In this document: positions 1 to 10,225 of the stretch, piece by piece
Layout of the letters: the number at the start of each line of letters is the position of its first letter
Position numbering within the stretch: the stretch's first letter is position 1
Source: Rhodanobacteraceae bacterium
GTDB taxonomy: Bacteria > Acidobacteriota > Terriglobia > Terriglobales > Acidobacteriaceae
DNA: 64,000 nucleotides
NCBI GenBank assembly: GCA_903970285.1
Contig: CAJCHN010000080.1
Coordinates: forward strand, 1-64,000
Direction of reading: 5' to 3'
Program-made: the position numbers and the translations under genes
The notes under the pieces: model-generated
Seen by the model: only the letters and a program-made list of their open reading frames with translations
The model's database searches: none
Told to the model about the DNA's origin: nothing

Positions 1-1
1 C

Positions 2-2188
2 GATGAGCTGGCGCGCATGCAACCGGCGGAGGTGCTGTTCGCGCGCGGCGCGGGGTTTGGAGGGACGAGCCAGAGCGTGCGGCAGGGAGTTTTGGCGCCC
101 GATGCACCCTCCCCCGCTCATGACGATAAGGCCGCCATGAACGGGGCACCCGACCTCGGTGGGGCGAAGACCGAGGTGGAGGAGTGGGCGTTCAGCGAGG
201 AGTATGCGCTGCCTTTGCTGCGGCAGCAGCTGAAGGTGCACTCGCTCGATGGCATGGGGTTGGCGGGCCATGGGGCGGCAGCGGTCGCGGCCGGAGTAGT
301 GGTGCACTATCTGCGGGCGACCAAGCAGGGGGCGCTGGAGCATCTGGATACGCTGCGCTACTACGAGCAGCGCGACTGCCTGGAGCTGGATGCGGTGAGT
401 GTGCGGAACCTCGAACTAGTAGAGCCGCTGTTCAGTAGCGAGGGGCCGCAGACGACGCTGTTCTGGACGATGGATGCTTGCTGTACGCCGATGGGCAAGC
501 GGTTGCTGCGGGCGCAGTTGTTGCGGCCGATGCAGGGGTTGGCCGGGATCCATGCCCGGCTGGATGCGGTGGCGGTTGCGGCCGGGGACCTGCGCCGGCG
601 TGAGGCGCTGCGGCGGGCGATGGATGGGGTGCTCGACCTGGAGCGGCTGCTGGGGCGCGTCGCCATGGACTCGGCCGGACCGCGCGAGGTGCTGGCGCTG
701 GCCGCGACGATGGGCTGCCTGCCGGGCCTGCGCGAAGCGGTAAGCCGCATGCAAACCGATCGCTGGCGCGCGCTGGGTGCAGCGCTCGACCCGCTTGAAG
801 ATGTGCACGAGCTGATCGTCGCGACGATCGTGGACGAGCCTCCGGTGACGTTCGCGGATGGCGGCGTCATCCGCGAGGGCATCCATGCGGAGCTGGACGA
901 GCTGCGTGAGCTCGGCCGCAGCGGTCGCGCCGCGCTGGTGGCGATCGAGGAGCGCGAGCGGGCGCGCACCGGCATCGGCTCGTTGAAGGTGCGGTATAAC
1001 AGCGTCTTCGGCTACTACCTGGAGGTGACGAAGGCCAATGCGAGGGCGGTGCCAGCTGATTACGAACGCAAGCAAACACTGGTCAACGCCGAGCGGTTTA
1101 CGACGCCGGAGCTGAAGGAGTACGAAGCCAGAATTCTGACGGCGCAGGAGCGCTCGCTGGAGATCGAACGGCGCCTGTTCTCGGAGTTGCGGGCGCAGCT
1201 GCTGGCGGGTGCCGGCCGCGTGCGCGAGACGGCACGGCGAGTCGCCGAGATCGACCTGCTGGCGTGCTTTGCGCACCTCGCGGCGCTGCGTGGCTGGACG
1301 CGGCCCGAGGTGGATGAAAGCGGGCTGCTGGAGGTCGTCGGCGCGCGGCATCCCGTGGTCGAGCGCCGTATGGAGGAGTCGGGCGGCGGACGTTTCGTCC
1401 CGAATTCGCTTTATCTGGATAGCGACGGCGGACCTTCGATCCTGCTGATGACGGGGCCGAACATGGGCGGCAAGAGCACCTACCTGCGCATGGCCGCGCT
1501 GCTGGTGGTGATGGCGCAGAGCGGCTGCTTTGTGCCGGCGGAGCGGATGCGGCTGGGCCTGGTGGATCGCATCTACACCCGCATCGGGGCAAGCGACAAC
1601 GTGGCGCGCGGGCGCTCGACGTTCATGGTGGAGATGACCGAGACGGCGGCGATCCTGAATACGGCGACGCGCCGGTCCCTGGTGCTGCTGGATGAGATGG
1701 GCCGGGGAACGGCGACCTATGACGGGTTGTCGCTGGCGTGGGCGACGGTCGAGCATCTGCACGAGCGCATTGGAGCGCGGACGCTGTTTGCGACTCACTA
1801 CCATGAGCTGACGCTGTTGGCGGAACGCCTGTCCAAGCTGAAGAACGTGCGGGTCACGGTGAAGGAGAACGCCGGCGGCATCGTCTTCCTGCACACGGTG
1901 GAAGCGGGAGCGGCGAGCAAGAGCTACGGCATTGAAGTGGCGCGGCTGGCCGGGCTGCCGCAAAGCGTCCTCGCGCGCGCGCGCGAGGTGTTGAAGCTGC
2001 ATGAGCGGGCCGAGAAGCAACAGGTTCGTGAAGCGGTGGAAGAAGCTTCGCGGCAGATGCAGATGACCATGTTTACCCCGCTTTCGCAGCGGATCGTCGA
2101 CCGTCTGGAGATGGCCGAGGTGGATTCGCTGACGCCGCTGGAAGCGCTGAACCTGCTGGCCGAATTGAAGCGGGAGATGAAGGGATAG
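2..2188 (+). CDS. mutS: DNA mismatch repair protein MutS, 5'-truncated by the window edge
   Basis: MutS recognises mispairs and small loops in DNA and recruits MutL through ATP-driven conformational changes. The reading frame is open from base 2 (reading DELARMQPAEVL), so the ATG at 17 is internal; about 130-150 N-terminal residues (mismatch-binding domain I) lie upstream. Visible parts are the core/lever domains, the Walker A motif GPNMGGKST near nucleotides 1455-1482, the Walker B LVLLDEMGRGTATYDG near 1680-1725, and the conserved FATHYHEL switch near 1790. The C-terminus carries a short helical region ending ALNLLAELKREMKG, as in standard MutS1. Family identity is certain; the lack of an N-terminus is an edge effect, not a mutation. 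Confidence 0.97.
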   Translation, partial: DELARMQPAEVLFARGAGFGGTSQSVRQGVLAPDAPSPAHDDKAAMNGAPDLGGAKTEVEEWAFSEEYALPLLRQQLKVHSLDGMGLAGHGAAAVAAGVVVHYLRATKQGALEHLDTLRYYEQRDCLELDAVSVRNLELVEPLFSSEGPQTTLFWTMDACCTPMGKRLLRAQLLRPMQGLAGIHARLDAVAVAAGDLRRREALRRAMDGVLDLERLLGRVAMDSAGPREVLALAATMGCLPGLREAVSRMQTDRWRALGAALDPLEDVHELIVATIVDEPPVTFADGGVIREGIHAELDELRELGRSGRAALVAIEERERARTGIGSLKVRYNSVFGYYLEVTKANARAVPADYERKQTLVNAERFTTPELKEYEARILTAQERSLEIERRLFSELRAQLLAGAGRVRETARRVAEIDLLACFAHLAALRGWTRPEVDESGLLEVVGARHPVVERRMEESGGGRFVPNSLYLDSDGGPSILLMTGPNMGGKSTYLRMAALLVVMAQSGCFVPAERMRLGLVDRIYTRIGASDNVARGRSTFMVEMTETAAILNTATRRSLVLLDEMGRGTATYDGLSLAWATVEHLHERIGARTLFATHYHELTLLAERLSKLKNVRVTVKENAGGIVFLHTVEAGAASKSYGIEVARLAGLPQSVLARAREVLKLHERAEKQQVREAVEEASRQMQMTMFTPLSQRIVDRLEMAEVDSLTPLEALNLLAELKREMKG

Positions 2189-2256
2189 GATCTTAGTTGT
2201 TGACCTTCCTGATGTTGTGAGTTCCAAGCTTCTTCAGTTCCACCGGGGTGTGATGC

Positions 2257-3420
2257 GTGCAGGCTAAGCCGAAGGCGATGGTGGTGGCCGGGGTGATGAG
2301 CGGCACCTCGGCGGACGGTGTGGATGTGGCGCTGGTGCGGGTTTCGCCGGGTGCGCAGACGCCGCGCATGAAACTGCTCGCGCACGCAGGCTTTCGCTAC
2401 CCAAAGACGCTGCGGGCGGAGGTTATGCGGGCGATGGAGGGCCAGGCGATGGCTGCCGGGGAGTTCAGCCGGCTGCATTGGAGACTGGGCGAGGTGTATG
2501 CCGGATGCATCGAGAAGGCGGTCAGCCAGTGCGGCGTGAAGATTGGCCTGGTCGGTCTGCACGGGCAGACGGTCTTTCATCAGGCTCCACGGCACGAGTC
2601 GGCGGGTGCCACGTGGCAGATGGGCGAGGCGGCGGTGGTGCGTGAGCGTCTGCGCGTCCCCGTCGTAAGCGACTTCCGTCCGGCGGACGTGGCGGCGGGC
2701 GGCCAGGGTGCGCCGCTGGTGCCGATGCTGGACTTCTGCCGTTATCGCTCGCCGACAAAGAACCGGGTCTTGCTGAACCTGGGCGGCATCGCGAACATCA
2801 CCGCGCTTCCGGCGGGTGCCGGGATCGACGGGCTGCTGGCGTTCGATACCGGGCCTGCGAATGTGGTGATCGATGGATTGATGCAGGATTTCTTCGGCAA
2901 GAACCTCGATCGCGGAGGCAGGGTCGCGGGCCGGGGGCGGGTGCTGAGCGGCGTGGTTGCGGAGATCCTGCGCGAGCCCTATTTTCTCGCTACGCCTCCC
3001 AAGTCCTGCGGGCGGGAGCAGTTTGGCCGCGGGTTTGTGGAACGCTTCAAAGCGCTGTGCGCGAGCCACGGCGGGTCGCCCGAAGATGCAGTGCGGAGCG
3101 CAACCGAATTGACGGCGGCTTCGGTGCTGGACGCATACGGAAGATTCTGCTGGCCGCACCTGGGGCAGCGTGCGCCGCTGGCGCGAGCGACGGAGTTGAT
3201 CGCGGCTGGCGGCGGGGTGAAGAACGAGTCGCTGATGTTGCGGTTGAGGGACAGCTTTGCCGCCCTGGGAGTGAAGGTGACGGTGGCTGAAGACGCGCAG
3301 GCGAAGGAAGCCGTTGCGTTCGCTTTGCTGGCCTGGCTCCGCTGGCATGGCTTGCCGGGGAATGTTCCGGCGGCGACCGGAGCAGCGGGCGGACGGATTC
3401 TGGGGAAGGTTTCAGCGTGA
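2257..3420 (+). CDS. anmK: Anhydro-N-acetylmuramic acid kinase
   Basis: AnmK phosphorylates and opens 1,6-anhydro-MurNAc to MurNAc-6-phosphate, a cytoplasmic step of peptidoglycan recycling. The family N-terminal signature VAGVMSGTSADGVDVALV is at residues 10-27, followed by the LHGQTVFH segment, DFRPADVAAGGQGAPLVP and FDTGPANVVID, all typical of AnmK. At 387 residues it is close to the usual ~370. The GTG start follows a GGGG stretch; an ATG at 2278 directly before the signature is an alternative. The stop overlaps the next GTG by 4 bp, so it is translationally coupled to a peptide-type substrate-binding lipoprotein. Confidence 0.95.
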   Translation: MQAKPKAMVVAGVMSGTSADGVDVALVRVSPGAQTPRMKLLAHAGFRYPKTLRAEVMRAMEGQAMAAGEFSRLHWRLGEVYAGCIEKAVSQCGVKIGLVGLHGQTVFHQAPRHESAGATWQMGEAAVVRERLRVPVVSDFRPADVAAGGQGAPLVPMLDFCRYRSPTKNRVLLNLGGIANITALPAGAGIDGLLAFDTGPANVVIDGLMQDFFGKNLDRGGRVAGRGRVLSGVVAEILREPYFLATPPKSCGREQFGRGFVERFKALCASHGGSPEDAVRSATELTAASVLDAYGRFCWPHLGQRAPLARATELIAAGGGVKNESLMLRLRDSFAALGVKVTVAEDAQAKEAVAFALLAWLRWHGLPGNVPAATGAAGGRILGKVSA

Positions 3421-5018
3421 TTGCAAGGCTGGATGCTGGTGATGCGACGGGCAGGCAAAAGTGCAGCCGGAGCGGTGTGAATCGCGTCTCCCTGTACGGC
3501 CGGGCTGCATGGCTGGGGCTTGCGGCGGGAATGCTGGCCGGATGCCAGGCGCCGCGCGAGGAGGGGCGAACCGTGGTCGTGGCGATCGAGAACTCTCCCA
3601 ACTCGCTCGACCCGAGGGTGGGCACGGATGCCATGGCGGAACGGATCGGCGGGTTGATCTTCGACGCGCTGGTGAAGAAGGATGAGCACTTTGAGATGAA
3701 GCCGTGGCTGGCAACGAGTTGGGAGCAGCCGGATGACCGGACCTGGATCTTTCACCTGCGGGATGGCGTTCGCTTCACAAACGGGCAGCCCCTGACTGCG
3801 GAAGACGCGGCCTGGACCATCAACTCGCTGGTGGATGGATCGCTGCTGACGAGCAAGTCCGGTGCGTTTGCGCAGGTAGAGCGCGCCGAGGCGACTGACC
3901 GGCTGACGTTGACGATCCGGATGAAGAGCGCTGACGCTTCCCTGCTCTTCAATTTGAGCGATGGCCTGTTCGGCGTGGTTCCAAAGGGTTCGGGGAAGGA
4001 TTTTGGCCGCGCTCCGGTAGGTTCGGGGCCATTCCGTTTCATCTCCGCGGAGCAGGATAAGGATGTGGTGGTCGAGAGGAACGGAGCGTACTGGGGCGGC
4101 AGCCCGAAGATCGAGCGAGTGCGGTTTGCGGTGGTTCCGGATGCAGTGACGGTGGCGCTCGAGCTGGAGAAGGGTTCGGTGGACGTTGCGAGCAATGAGC
4201 TGACTCTGGACATGATCCATGCGCTCGACGGCCGGCCGGGACTGAAGATCGAGACCGGCCAGGGATCGCCGGTGATGTACCTGAACTTCAACGTGGCGCG
4301 TGGGCCATTGGCAGATGAGCGGGTCCGCCAGGCGATTGCCTGCGCCATCGATCGGCAGGCGATTGTGCAGGCGGTGTGGCGAGGGCAGGCGCGGCTCGCC
4401 GACACGCTGCTGCCGGCCGGGCACTGGGCGGCGGCGCCCGGGAGCGAGCTGGCGCATTGGCCGCTCGACCCGGCGCGCGCCCGAGCGCTGCTTGAAGCCG
4501 CAGGCTACAAGGCGGACAAGGCCGGCGTGCGCCTGCGCCTGGAGATGAAGACGTCAACCGATGAGACGACGCGTCTGCTAGCGGAGATTCTGCAGCAGCA
4601 GCTTGCCGGGGCGGGGATCGCGTTGACGCTGCGCTCGAGTGAGTTCGGCACGTTCTATTCGGACGTGACGGCGGGCCGATTCGAGATGTATGCGCTGCGC
4701 TGGATCGGGTCCAACGAGGATCCCGACATCTTCCGCTACGCCTACGGCTCCGATCGATTTCCGCCCAAGGGCGGCAATCGGGGGCATTATGCGAATCCTG
4801 AAGTCGATGGGCTTCTGTCGGCAGCGGCGTCGACGACGGACGAGACGGTTCGCCGGGCGGAGTACATCACAGTGCAGAAGATCCTGGCGGAGCAGCTTCC
4901 CGGCATTCCGCTGTGGTACCCCAACAACGAGGTGGTGCACAGCACGCGTGTCGTCGGGGTCGTTCCACAGGTCGATGGAAGCTTTGGGTTTCTGCGCGAG
5001 GCGCGGCTTGCGCCGTGA
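3417..5018 (+). CDS. ABC transporter substrate-binding lipoprotein, family 5 (peptide/nickel type)
   Basis: A periplasmic solute-binding protein of the DppA/OppA/MppA type (SBP_bac_5). After a hydrophobic signal (WLGLAAGMLAGC) a lipobox cysteine is followed by the family's conserved N-lobe pattern: NSPNSLDPRVGTD, then WLATSWEQPDDRTWIFHLRDGVRFTNGQPLTAEDAAW, and later the AIDRQAIVQAVW segment. No permease or ATPase genes lie beside it. It overlaps anmK by 4 bp, so murein peptides are a reasonable substrate guess (inference). An internal GTG at 3477, preceded by GGAG at 3469-3472, would remove a 20-residue hydrophilic leader and put the signal peptide at the true N-terminus; that start may be the real one. 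Confidence 0.9.
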   Translation: MIARLDAGDATGRQKCSRSGVNRVSLYGRAAWLGLAAGMLAGCQAPREEGRTVVVAIENSPNSLDPRVGTDAMAERIGGLIFDALVKKDEHFEMKPWLATSWEQPDDRTWIFHLRDGVRFTNGQPLTAEDAAWTINSLVDGSLLTSKSGAFAQVERAEATDRLTLTIRMKSADASLLFNLSDGLFGVVPKGSGKDFGRAPVGSGPFRFISAEQDKDVVVERNGAYWGGSPKIERVRFAVVPDAVTVALELEKGSVDVASNELTLDMIHALDGRPGLKIETGQGSPVMYLNFNVARGPLADERVRQAIACAIDRQAIVQAVWRGQARLADTLLPAGHWAAAPGSELAHWPLDPARARALLEAAGYKADKAGVRLRLEMKTSTDETTRLLAEILQQQLAGAGIALTLRSSEFGTFYSDVTAGRFEMYALRWIGSNEDPDIFRYAYGSDRFPPKGGNRGHYANPEVDGLLSAAASTTDETVRRAEYITVQKILAEQLPGIPLWYPNNEVVHSTRVVGVVPQVDGSFGFLREARLAP

Positions 5019-5075
5019 CGCAAGGAGTGAAATGAGCGCTCCCGGCCCTGCTCTTGTGTCCCGGGAAAGATGCTC

Positions 5076-5081
5076 TAGAAT
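5076..5081 (+). promoter_or_regulatory. -10 hexamer TAGAAT, leaderless-type start
   Basis: TAGAAT ends 6 nt before the ATG at 5088, so +1 would fall on or next to the start codon. A weak -35 TTGTGT lies at 5054-5059 (16-nt spacer). No Shine-Dalgarno is present. Confidence 0.5.
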
Positions 5082-5087
5082 GACCCC

Positions 5088-5351
5088 ATGACCACAGTCG
5101 ACGTCGTCTTTCGCTTCGGCAAGCAACCTACCGAAGCCGCCGCTCTCGCCATCGCGCGACTGCGCGAGATCTATGGCATCCGCCACGTCCAGCTCTCCGA
5201 AGCCGACAAGACCATCCGGGTCGAGTTCGACTCCACCCGTCTCTCCGAGCAGATCGTCCTGCAACTGCTACGCCGCGCCGGCCTCGATGTCCACGAGAAG
5301 GTGATTCTCTACACTCCGCCGGCCCCGATTGTCGCGGCACCCGCGCAGTAG
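5088..5351 (+). CDS. Small hypothetical protein with an HMA-like (ferredoxin-like) pattern
   Basis: An 87-residue protein. Its beta-alpha-beta-beta-alpha-beta hydrophobic pattern (VDVVFRFG, AALAIARLREIYGI, HVQLSEADKTIRVEFD, LSEQIVLQLLRRAGLDV) resembles heavy-metal-associated domains. It lacks the CxxC metal motif, so metal binding is not supported. The last 15 residues are a Pro/Ala tail. The start is favoured by the TAGAAT box 6 nt upstream. It stands alone between the plus-strand lipoprotein gene and the convergent VWA genes. I do not recognise a function. Confidence 0.7.
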   Translation: MTTVDVVFRFGKQPTEAAALAIARLREIYGIRHVQLSEADKTIRVEFDSTRLSEQIVLQLLRRAGLDVHEKVILYTPPAPIVAAPAQ

Positions 5352-5387
5352 GGACGTCGCCCGGAAGATTTGAGAGAGCGGGCTCGT

Positions 5388-6476
5388 TTACTGTCCGGAA
5401 GCGGACGTGTTGGCCGTCCGCGGATAGTACCCGGTCCGGGTCCGCACATCCAGCTTGCCGAAGCCCTTCTCCTTCGCCTCCACGTGGACCTGCCGGTAGC
5501 CGCCTTTGCTGGGCGGATTGGTGGAGCGGTAGGCGATCGTGTACTGCGACCGGATGTCCTGTGCGACCTCCGCCGCGATGGGATCTACTTCTTTCAGCGA
5601 TCTGGGAAAGTAGGCGACGCCGCCGGTCTGCTCGGCGATCTCCTCGAGCACCCGCCGCGCATGGCGCGATTCGCGCTTGTCCGTATCCTCGCCAAACAGC
5701 AGGCCGACGCAGTAAATCACCGGCCCATCGAGATCCTGCACCCGGCGGATCGCCTGCTCCAGCGTCGCGCTGGACGCATTGTCCTCACCGTCGGTGACGA
5801 CCACAAGCACCTGCTTGGGATTGCGTGCGTTCTTCGCCAGATAATCGGCGGACGCGACGATGGCGTCGTAGGCCGCGGTCCCGCCGGATGACTTGATGTA
5901 TGTCAACCCCTGCTGCAGCTTGTCGATGGAAGAGGTAAAGTCCTGGTCGATGAACGCCTCCGAGCTGAAGTCCACCAGGAACTCTTCGTCTTTCGGATTC
6001 GAGAGGCGGATGAGGTCCAGCGAAGCCTTGTCCACGGCGGCCCGCTTGTCGTACATGGAGCCCGAGCTATCGATCAGGAGGCCGATCGACACCGGGAGAT
6101 CCTCGTGCCGGAAGCTGGTGATGGTCTGCGGAACACCGTCTTCATACACATGGAACGCCGCCTGGTCGAGCGACGTCACCTCGCGTCCACTCATGTCCAG
6201 CACCGAAGCGTTCAGGCGCACCTCGTAGGCGTCGCGCGTCAGCGTATAGCGTCCGCTCGCGTCCTTTGTCACCGGGCCGACACCCGGCGCAGCCGTCACC
6301 GGTTGGCTGGCGCTGGGTGACACCGGATCCGGGTCGGGAGACGGAACCGGATCGCGGTCGACCGTCAAAGGGAGCGGAGTTCTCGGGGGTGCGGTCTGCG
6401 CCAGCGTACCTCCAGCCACGCCCAGCCACCAAAATCCGCACAACAAGACCGACAAGCTCTTACTGCGAAGGTGCAT
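5388..6476 (-). CDS. VWA-domain protein (VWFA-related, Acidobacteria type), second of a tandem pair
   Basis: A 362-residue exported protein with an N-terminal signal peptide ending near AQT, a Pro-rich linker (residues ~30-60), then a von Willebrand A domain. The MIDAS metal site DSSGS is in IGLLIDSSGSMYDKR, with a downstream VVVTDGEDN loop. This arrangement matches the VWFA-related family expanded in Acidobacteriota; such domains bind proteins through a divalent cation. It starts inside the 3' end of the upstream paralogue (17-bp overlap), so the two are probably co-transcribed and translationally coupled. Partner and role are unknown. Confidence 0.88.
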   Translation of the reverse strand: MHLRSKSLSVLLCGFWWLGVAGGTLAQTAPPRTPLPLTVDRDPVPSPDPDPVSPSASQPVTAAPGVGPVTKDASGRYTLTRDAYEVRLNASVLDMSGREVTSLDQAAFHVYEDGVPQTITSFRHEDLPVSIGLLIDSSGSMYDKRAAVDKASLDLIRLSNPKDEEFLVDFSSEAFIDQDFTSSIDKLQQGLTYIKSSGGTAAYDAIVASADYLAKNARNPKQVLVVVTDGEDNASSATLEQAIRRVQDLDGPVIYCVGLLFGEDTDKRESRHARRVLEEIAEQTGGVAYFPRSLKEVDPIAAEVAQDIRSQYTIAYRSTNPPSKGGYRQVHVEAKEKGFGKLDVRTRTGYYPRTANTSASGQ

Positions 6477-7530
6477 AGTACCCCTGGCGAAAGTGCACCG
6501 TAAGCTGCGGAAGACCGGGCGGCGGTACCAGACGCACCTTCAATTTACGCCAGTTGCCATCCTTCTTCATATCGGACGGACGATAGCCGACAACGTACTC
6601 ATTGCGCAGCTCGGCGCTGATCCGGGTGGCGATATCCGTCATGTCGCCGGCGTCCGACACCCGGAACATCCGGCCGCCGGTGGTCTCCGCAATATCGGAC
6701 AGCAGGATGGGCCCCAACTGCTCTTCACTGGTCGGTGCATACTCGTCGAAGATCCCGATGGCATAGATCTGCACATCGCTCTCGCGCACCACGCGGCGCA
6801 GTTCGCTTTCGGTATACCGGCTGCGGTTATCACCGCCGTCCGAAATAATCAGCAGGGCTTTGCGCTCGTACTTGGCATCCTTCAGTTTGTTCACACCCAG
6901 GTAGACGGCATCGATCAGAGCCGTACGGTTCTCGGGATGCAGCATCACCATACGCGCTTCGACGTCATCCACATCCGAGGTGTAGTCCACAATCACGGCC
7001 GGCTTGTCGTTGAATGCCACGACGAAGAACTCGTCTTCAGGGTTCGACGTACGCAGAAACTCCGTCAACGCGCGCCGCGCCCGGGCGAACTTCGACTGCA
7101 TGCTGCCGCTCAGATCGAAGACGATGCCAATGGTTACGGGCGCATCCTCGGTGGAGAAACTCTTGATGGTCTGGCCGATATTGTTGTCGAAGATCTGGAA
7201 ATTCGGCGCCTCAAGCCCGGTCACCAGCCGGTTCATGGGGTCGGTCACGGTCATCGGCACCAGCACCAGGTTGGCTTCCATGCGCAATCGCGGCAACTTC
7301 GAGCCCGGAGCGCGCACCGCCCCCGGTGCCTCGGCCTCGCCGGCTGCTTCCGGCTTCGTCGCATCCGGCTTCGACTTCACCGGTGCCGGCGTCTCGACCT
7401 GGCCGAGCGGGTTTTCCTGCGCACGTGCGCCATCGCACCCTGAAAACAGGCCCGAGACGACGATAAGCCCAAATACCCAGCCGGCGCCCCAGCGGCGCCA
7501 ACCCCGTTTCACCCGTGCGAAACTCGCCAT
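6460..7530 (-). CDS. VWA-domain lipoprotein-like protein (VWFA-related), first of a tandem pair
   Basis: Paralogue of the gene that follows it. The signal segment WVFGLIVVSGLFSGC suggests a lipobox cysteine, then a Pro/Ala/Glu linker and a VWA domain with the MIDAS DLSGS (IGIVFDLSGSMQSKFARAR) and the ISDGGDN loop. The ORF opens at an ATG at 7554, but a -10-like TACAAT overlaps that codon, so the transcript probably starts downstream. The ATG at 7530 is preceded by GGGGGA at good spacing and gives a cleaner signal peptide, so I chose it. It is likely envelope-anchored and may pair with the downstream VWA protein (inference). Confidence 0.88.
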   Translation of the reverse strand: MASFARVKRGWRRWGAGWVFGLIVVSGLFSGCDGARAQENPLGQVETPAPVKSKPDATKPEAAGEAEAPGAVRAPGSKLPRLRMEANLVLVPMTVTDPMNRLVTGLEAPNFQIFDNNIGQTIKSFSTEDAPVTIGIVFDLSGSMQSKFARARRALTEFLRTSNPEDEFFVVAFNDKPAVIVDYTSDVDDVEARMVMLHPENRTALIDAVYLGVNKLKDAKYERKALLIISDGGDNRSRYTESELRRVVRESDVQIYAIGIFDEYAPTSEEQLGPILLSDIAETTGGRMFRVSDAGDMTDIATRISAELRNEYVVGYRPSDMKKDGNWRKLKVRLVPPPGLPQLTVHFRQGYYAPSQ

Positions 7531-7552
7531 ACGCGTGTCCCCCGGCCCCACC

Positions 7553-7558
7553 ATTGTA
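7553..7558 (-). promoter_or_regulatory. -10 hexamer TACAAT for the VWA operon
   Basis: TACAAT on the minus strand overlaps the ORF's first ATG; the expected +1 (about 7546) lies before the ATG at 7530. This is the basis for choosing the shorter start. No clear -35 was seen. Confidence 0.4.
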
Positions 7559-7712
7559 GAACGCAGCTTACACCGCCCAGGATGTTGTTGGATGCATCTG
7601 TTTAGCCCCGCGTGACTCCTATCAACACGGCGGCTGAAATGCCGTTGCGGAACCGGGCGCGCCCCACACCATACAATCGATGAAACGACTTCGACCGGAG
7701 AACACCTGAAGA

Positions 7713-9110
<1,398 letters not shown>

Positions 9111-9217
9111 GGCAGATCATTCGGCCTGTGCGGGCCGTGGCGGGATTGCAGCCGGGCCAGGCCTCAACCCGCCTCCGCTGCCCGACCCGCTACAATCACC
9201 CACGTAGCTTCCGTTCC

Positions 9218-10225
9218 GTGACCCGCACCCTACCTCCAACCCGGACGCTGCTGCTTCTGCTTGCAGGCCTGGCAGCCGCAGCCTCCGCGCAGACACCAGC
9301 CGCCAGGCCGGCTACCCCTCCGGTTCGCAAACCGAAGCGCATCAGACCGGCCCCGCCGCCGTTCAACCCGAGCCTGATCGTTCTCGACCCCGCGCACGGC
9401 GGCTCAGACGATGGAGCCAACCTTGGCTCGGCGGGTCTTGAGAAAGACCTTACGGTCGCGTTCGCCGACCGTCTGCGAACGCTGCTGACGGATAAAGGCT
9501 TCACCGTGGTCCTGACCCACGATTCCTCAGACGTAGACATCAACGCGGACCAGCGCGTGGAACTGGCGAATCGTTCGCGCGCCGTCGCCTGCCTGCTGCT
9601 GCACGCTTCGAACGCCGGCCATGGAATCCACCTCTACACCTCGTCGATGACCGCGCCGTCCACCTTCGACGCCTCTGTGCCCGCCAACTCCATCGCTCCC
9701 TGGGATTCAGCCCAGGCGACCGCGCTTCCGCGCTCGCTGCAGCTCGTCAACGAGCTCGCCACGACCATGACCGATCTCCGCGTGCCGCTCATCGTGGGCC
9801 GCGCCTCGGTCCGTCCGATCGACTCCATGTCCTGCGCCGCGGTTGCGATCGAGATCACCCCCGCCTCCGCGGAATCAACACTCGCCGACGACCCCTACCA
9901 GCAGCGGATCGCCGAATCCATCGTCCTCGCACTCACCGCCTGGCGTGACCAGGCGCAGGTCGAGATCGCCGCGCAGGGCCTGAACGCCCAGGCGGCGGAG
10001 TCCAGCGCCACCCAGGCGGCTGCAGCCACCAGCCAGAAGGTGCCGGCAGCCAAACCGAAGCCCAAGACCCCGGCCCTGCGCCCACCGGAAGAAGTTCCGC
10101 TCGCCCCCGCCCCCACGGTGCCCACTCCGGCCCCCATCGTCCGCCGGCCACCTCCGACCAGCACCACGCCGCCACCGCCCGGAGCGCGGCAGACGGCGGC
10201 ACGACAGACCGGAGCGCAGCCATGA
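9218..10225 (+). CDS. N-acetylmuramoyl-L-alanine amidase-like protein (Amidase_3)
   Basis: A probable zinc amidase that cleaves the MurNAc-L-Ala bond in the periplasm. After a signal peptide (TRTLLLLLAGLAAAASAQ) the Amidase_3 ligands are recognisable: His in IVLDPAHGGSDDGA, Glu in GLEKDL, His in CLLLHASN, and the catalytic Glu in VAIEITPASAES. The C-terminal ~90 residues are Ala/Pro-rich and probably unstructured. The ORF extends to 9128, but GTG 9218 places the signal peptide at the N-terminus and lies just after a TACAAT box (9191-9196). The 3' end overlaps the GerMN gene by 4 bp. The ordinary SIHAN motif is altered to LLHASN. Confidence 0.85.
   Translation: MTRTLPPTRTLLLLLAGLAAAASAQTPAARPATPPVRKPKRIRPAPPPFNPSLIVLDPAHGGSDDGANLGSAGLEKDLTVAFADRLRTLLTDKGFTVVLTHDSSDVDINADQRVELANRSRAVACLLLHASNAGHGIHLYTSSMTAPSTFDASVPANSIAPWDSAQATALPRSLQLVNELATTMTDLRVPLIVGRASVRPIDSMSCAAVAIEITPASAESTLADDPYQQRIAESIVLALTAWRDQAQVEIAAQGLNAQAAESSATQAAAATSQKVPAAKPKPKTPALRPPEEVPLAPAPTVPTPAPIVRRPPPTSTTPPPPGARQTAARQTGAQP

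Noticed and set aside
416-2227. 603-residue minus-strand ORF antisense to mutS
   Set aside because: Arg/His/Gln-rich translation without domain features; it is the typical shadow of a GC-rich gene.
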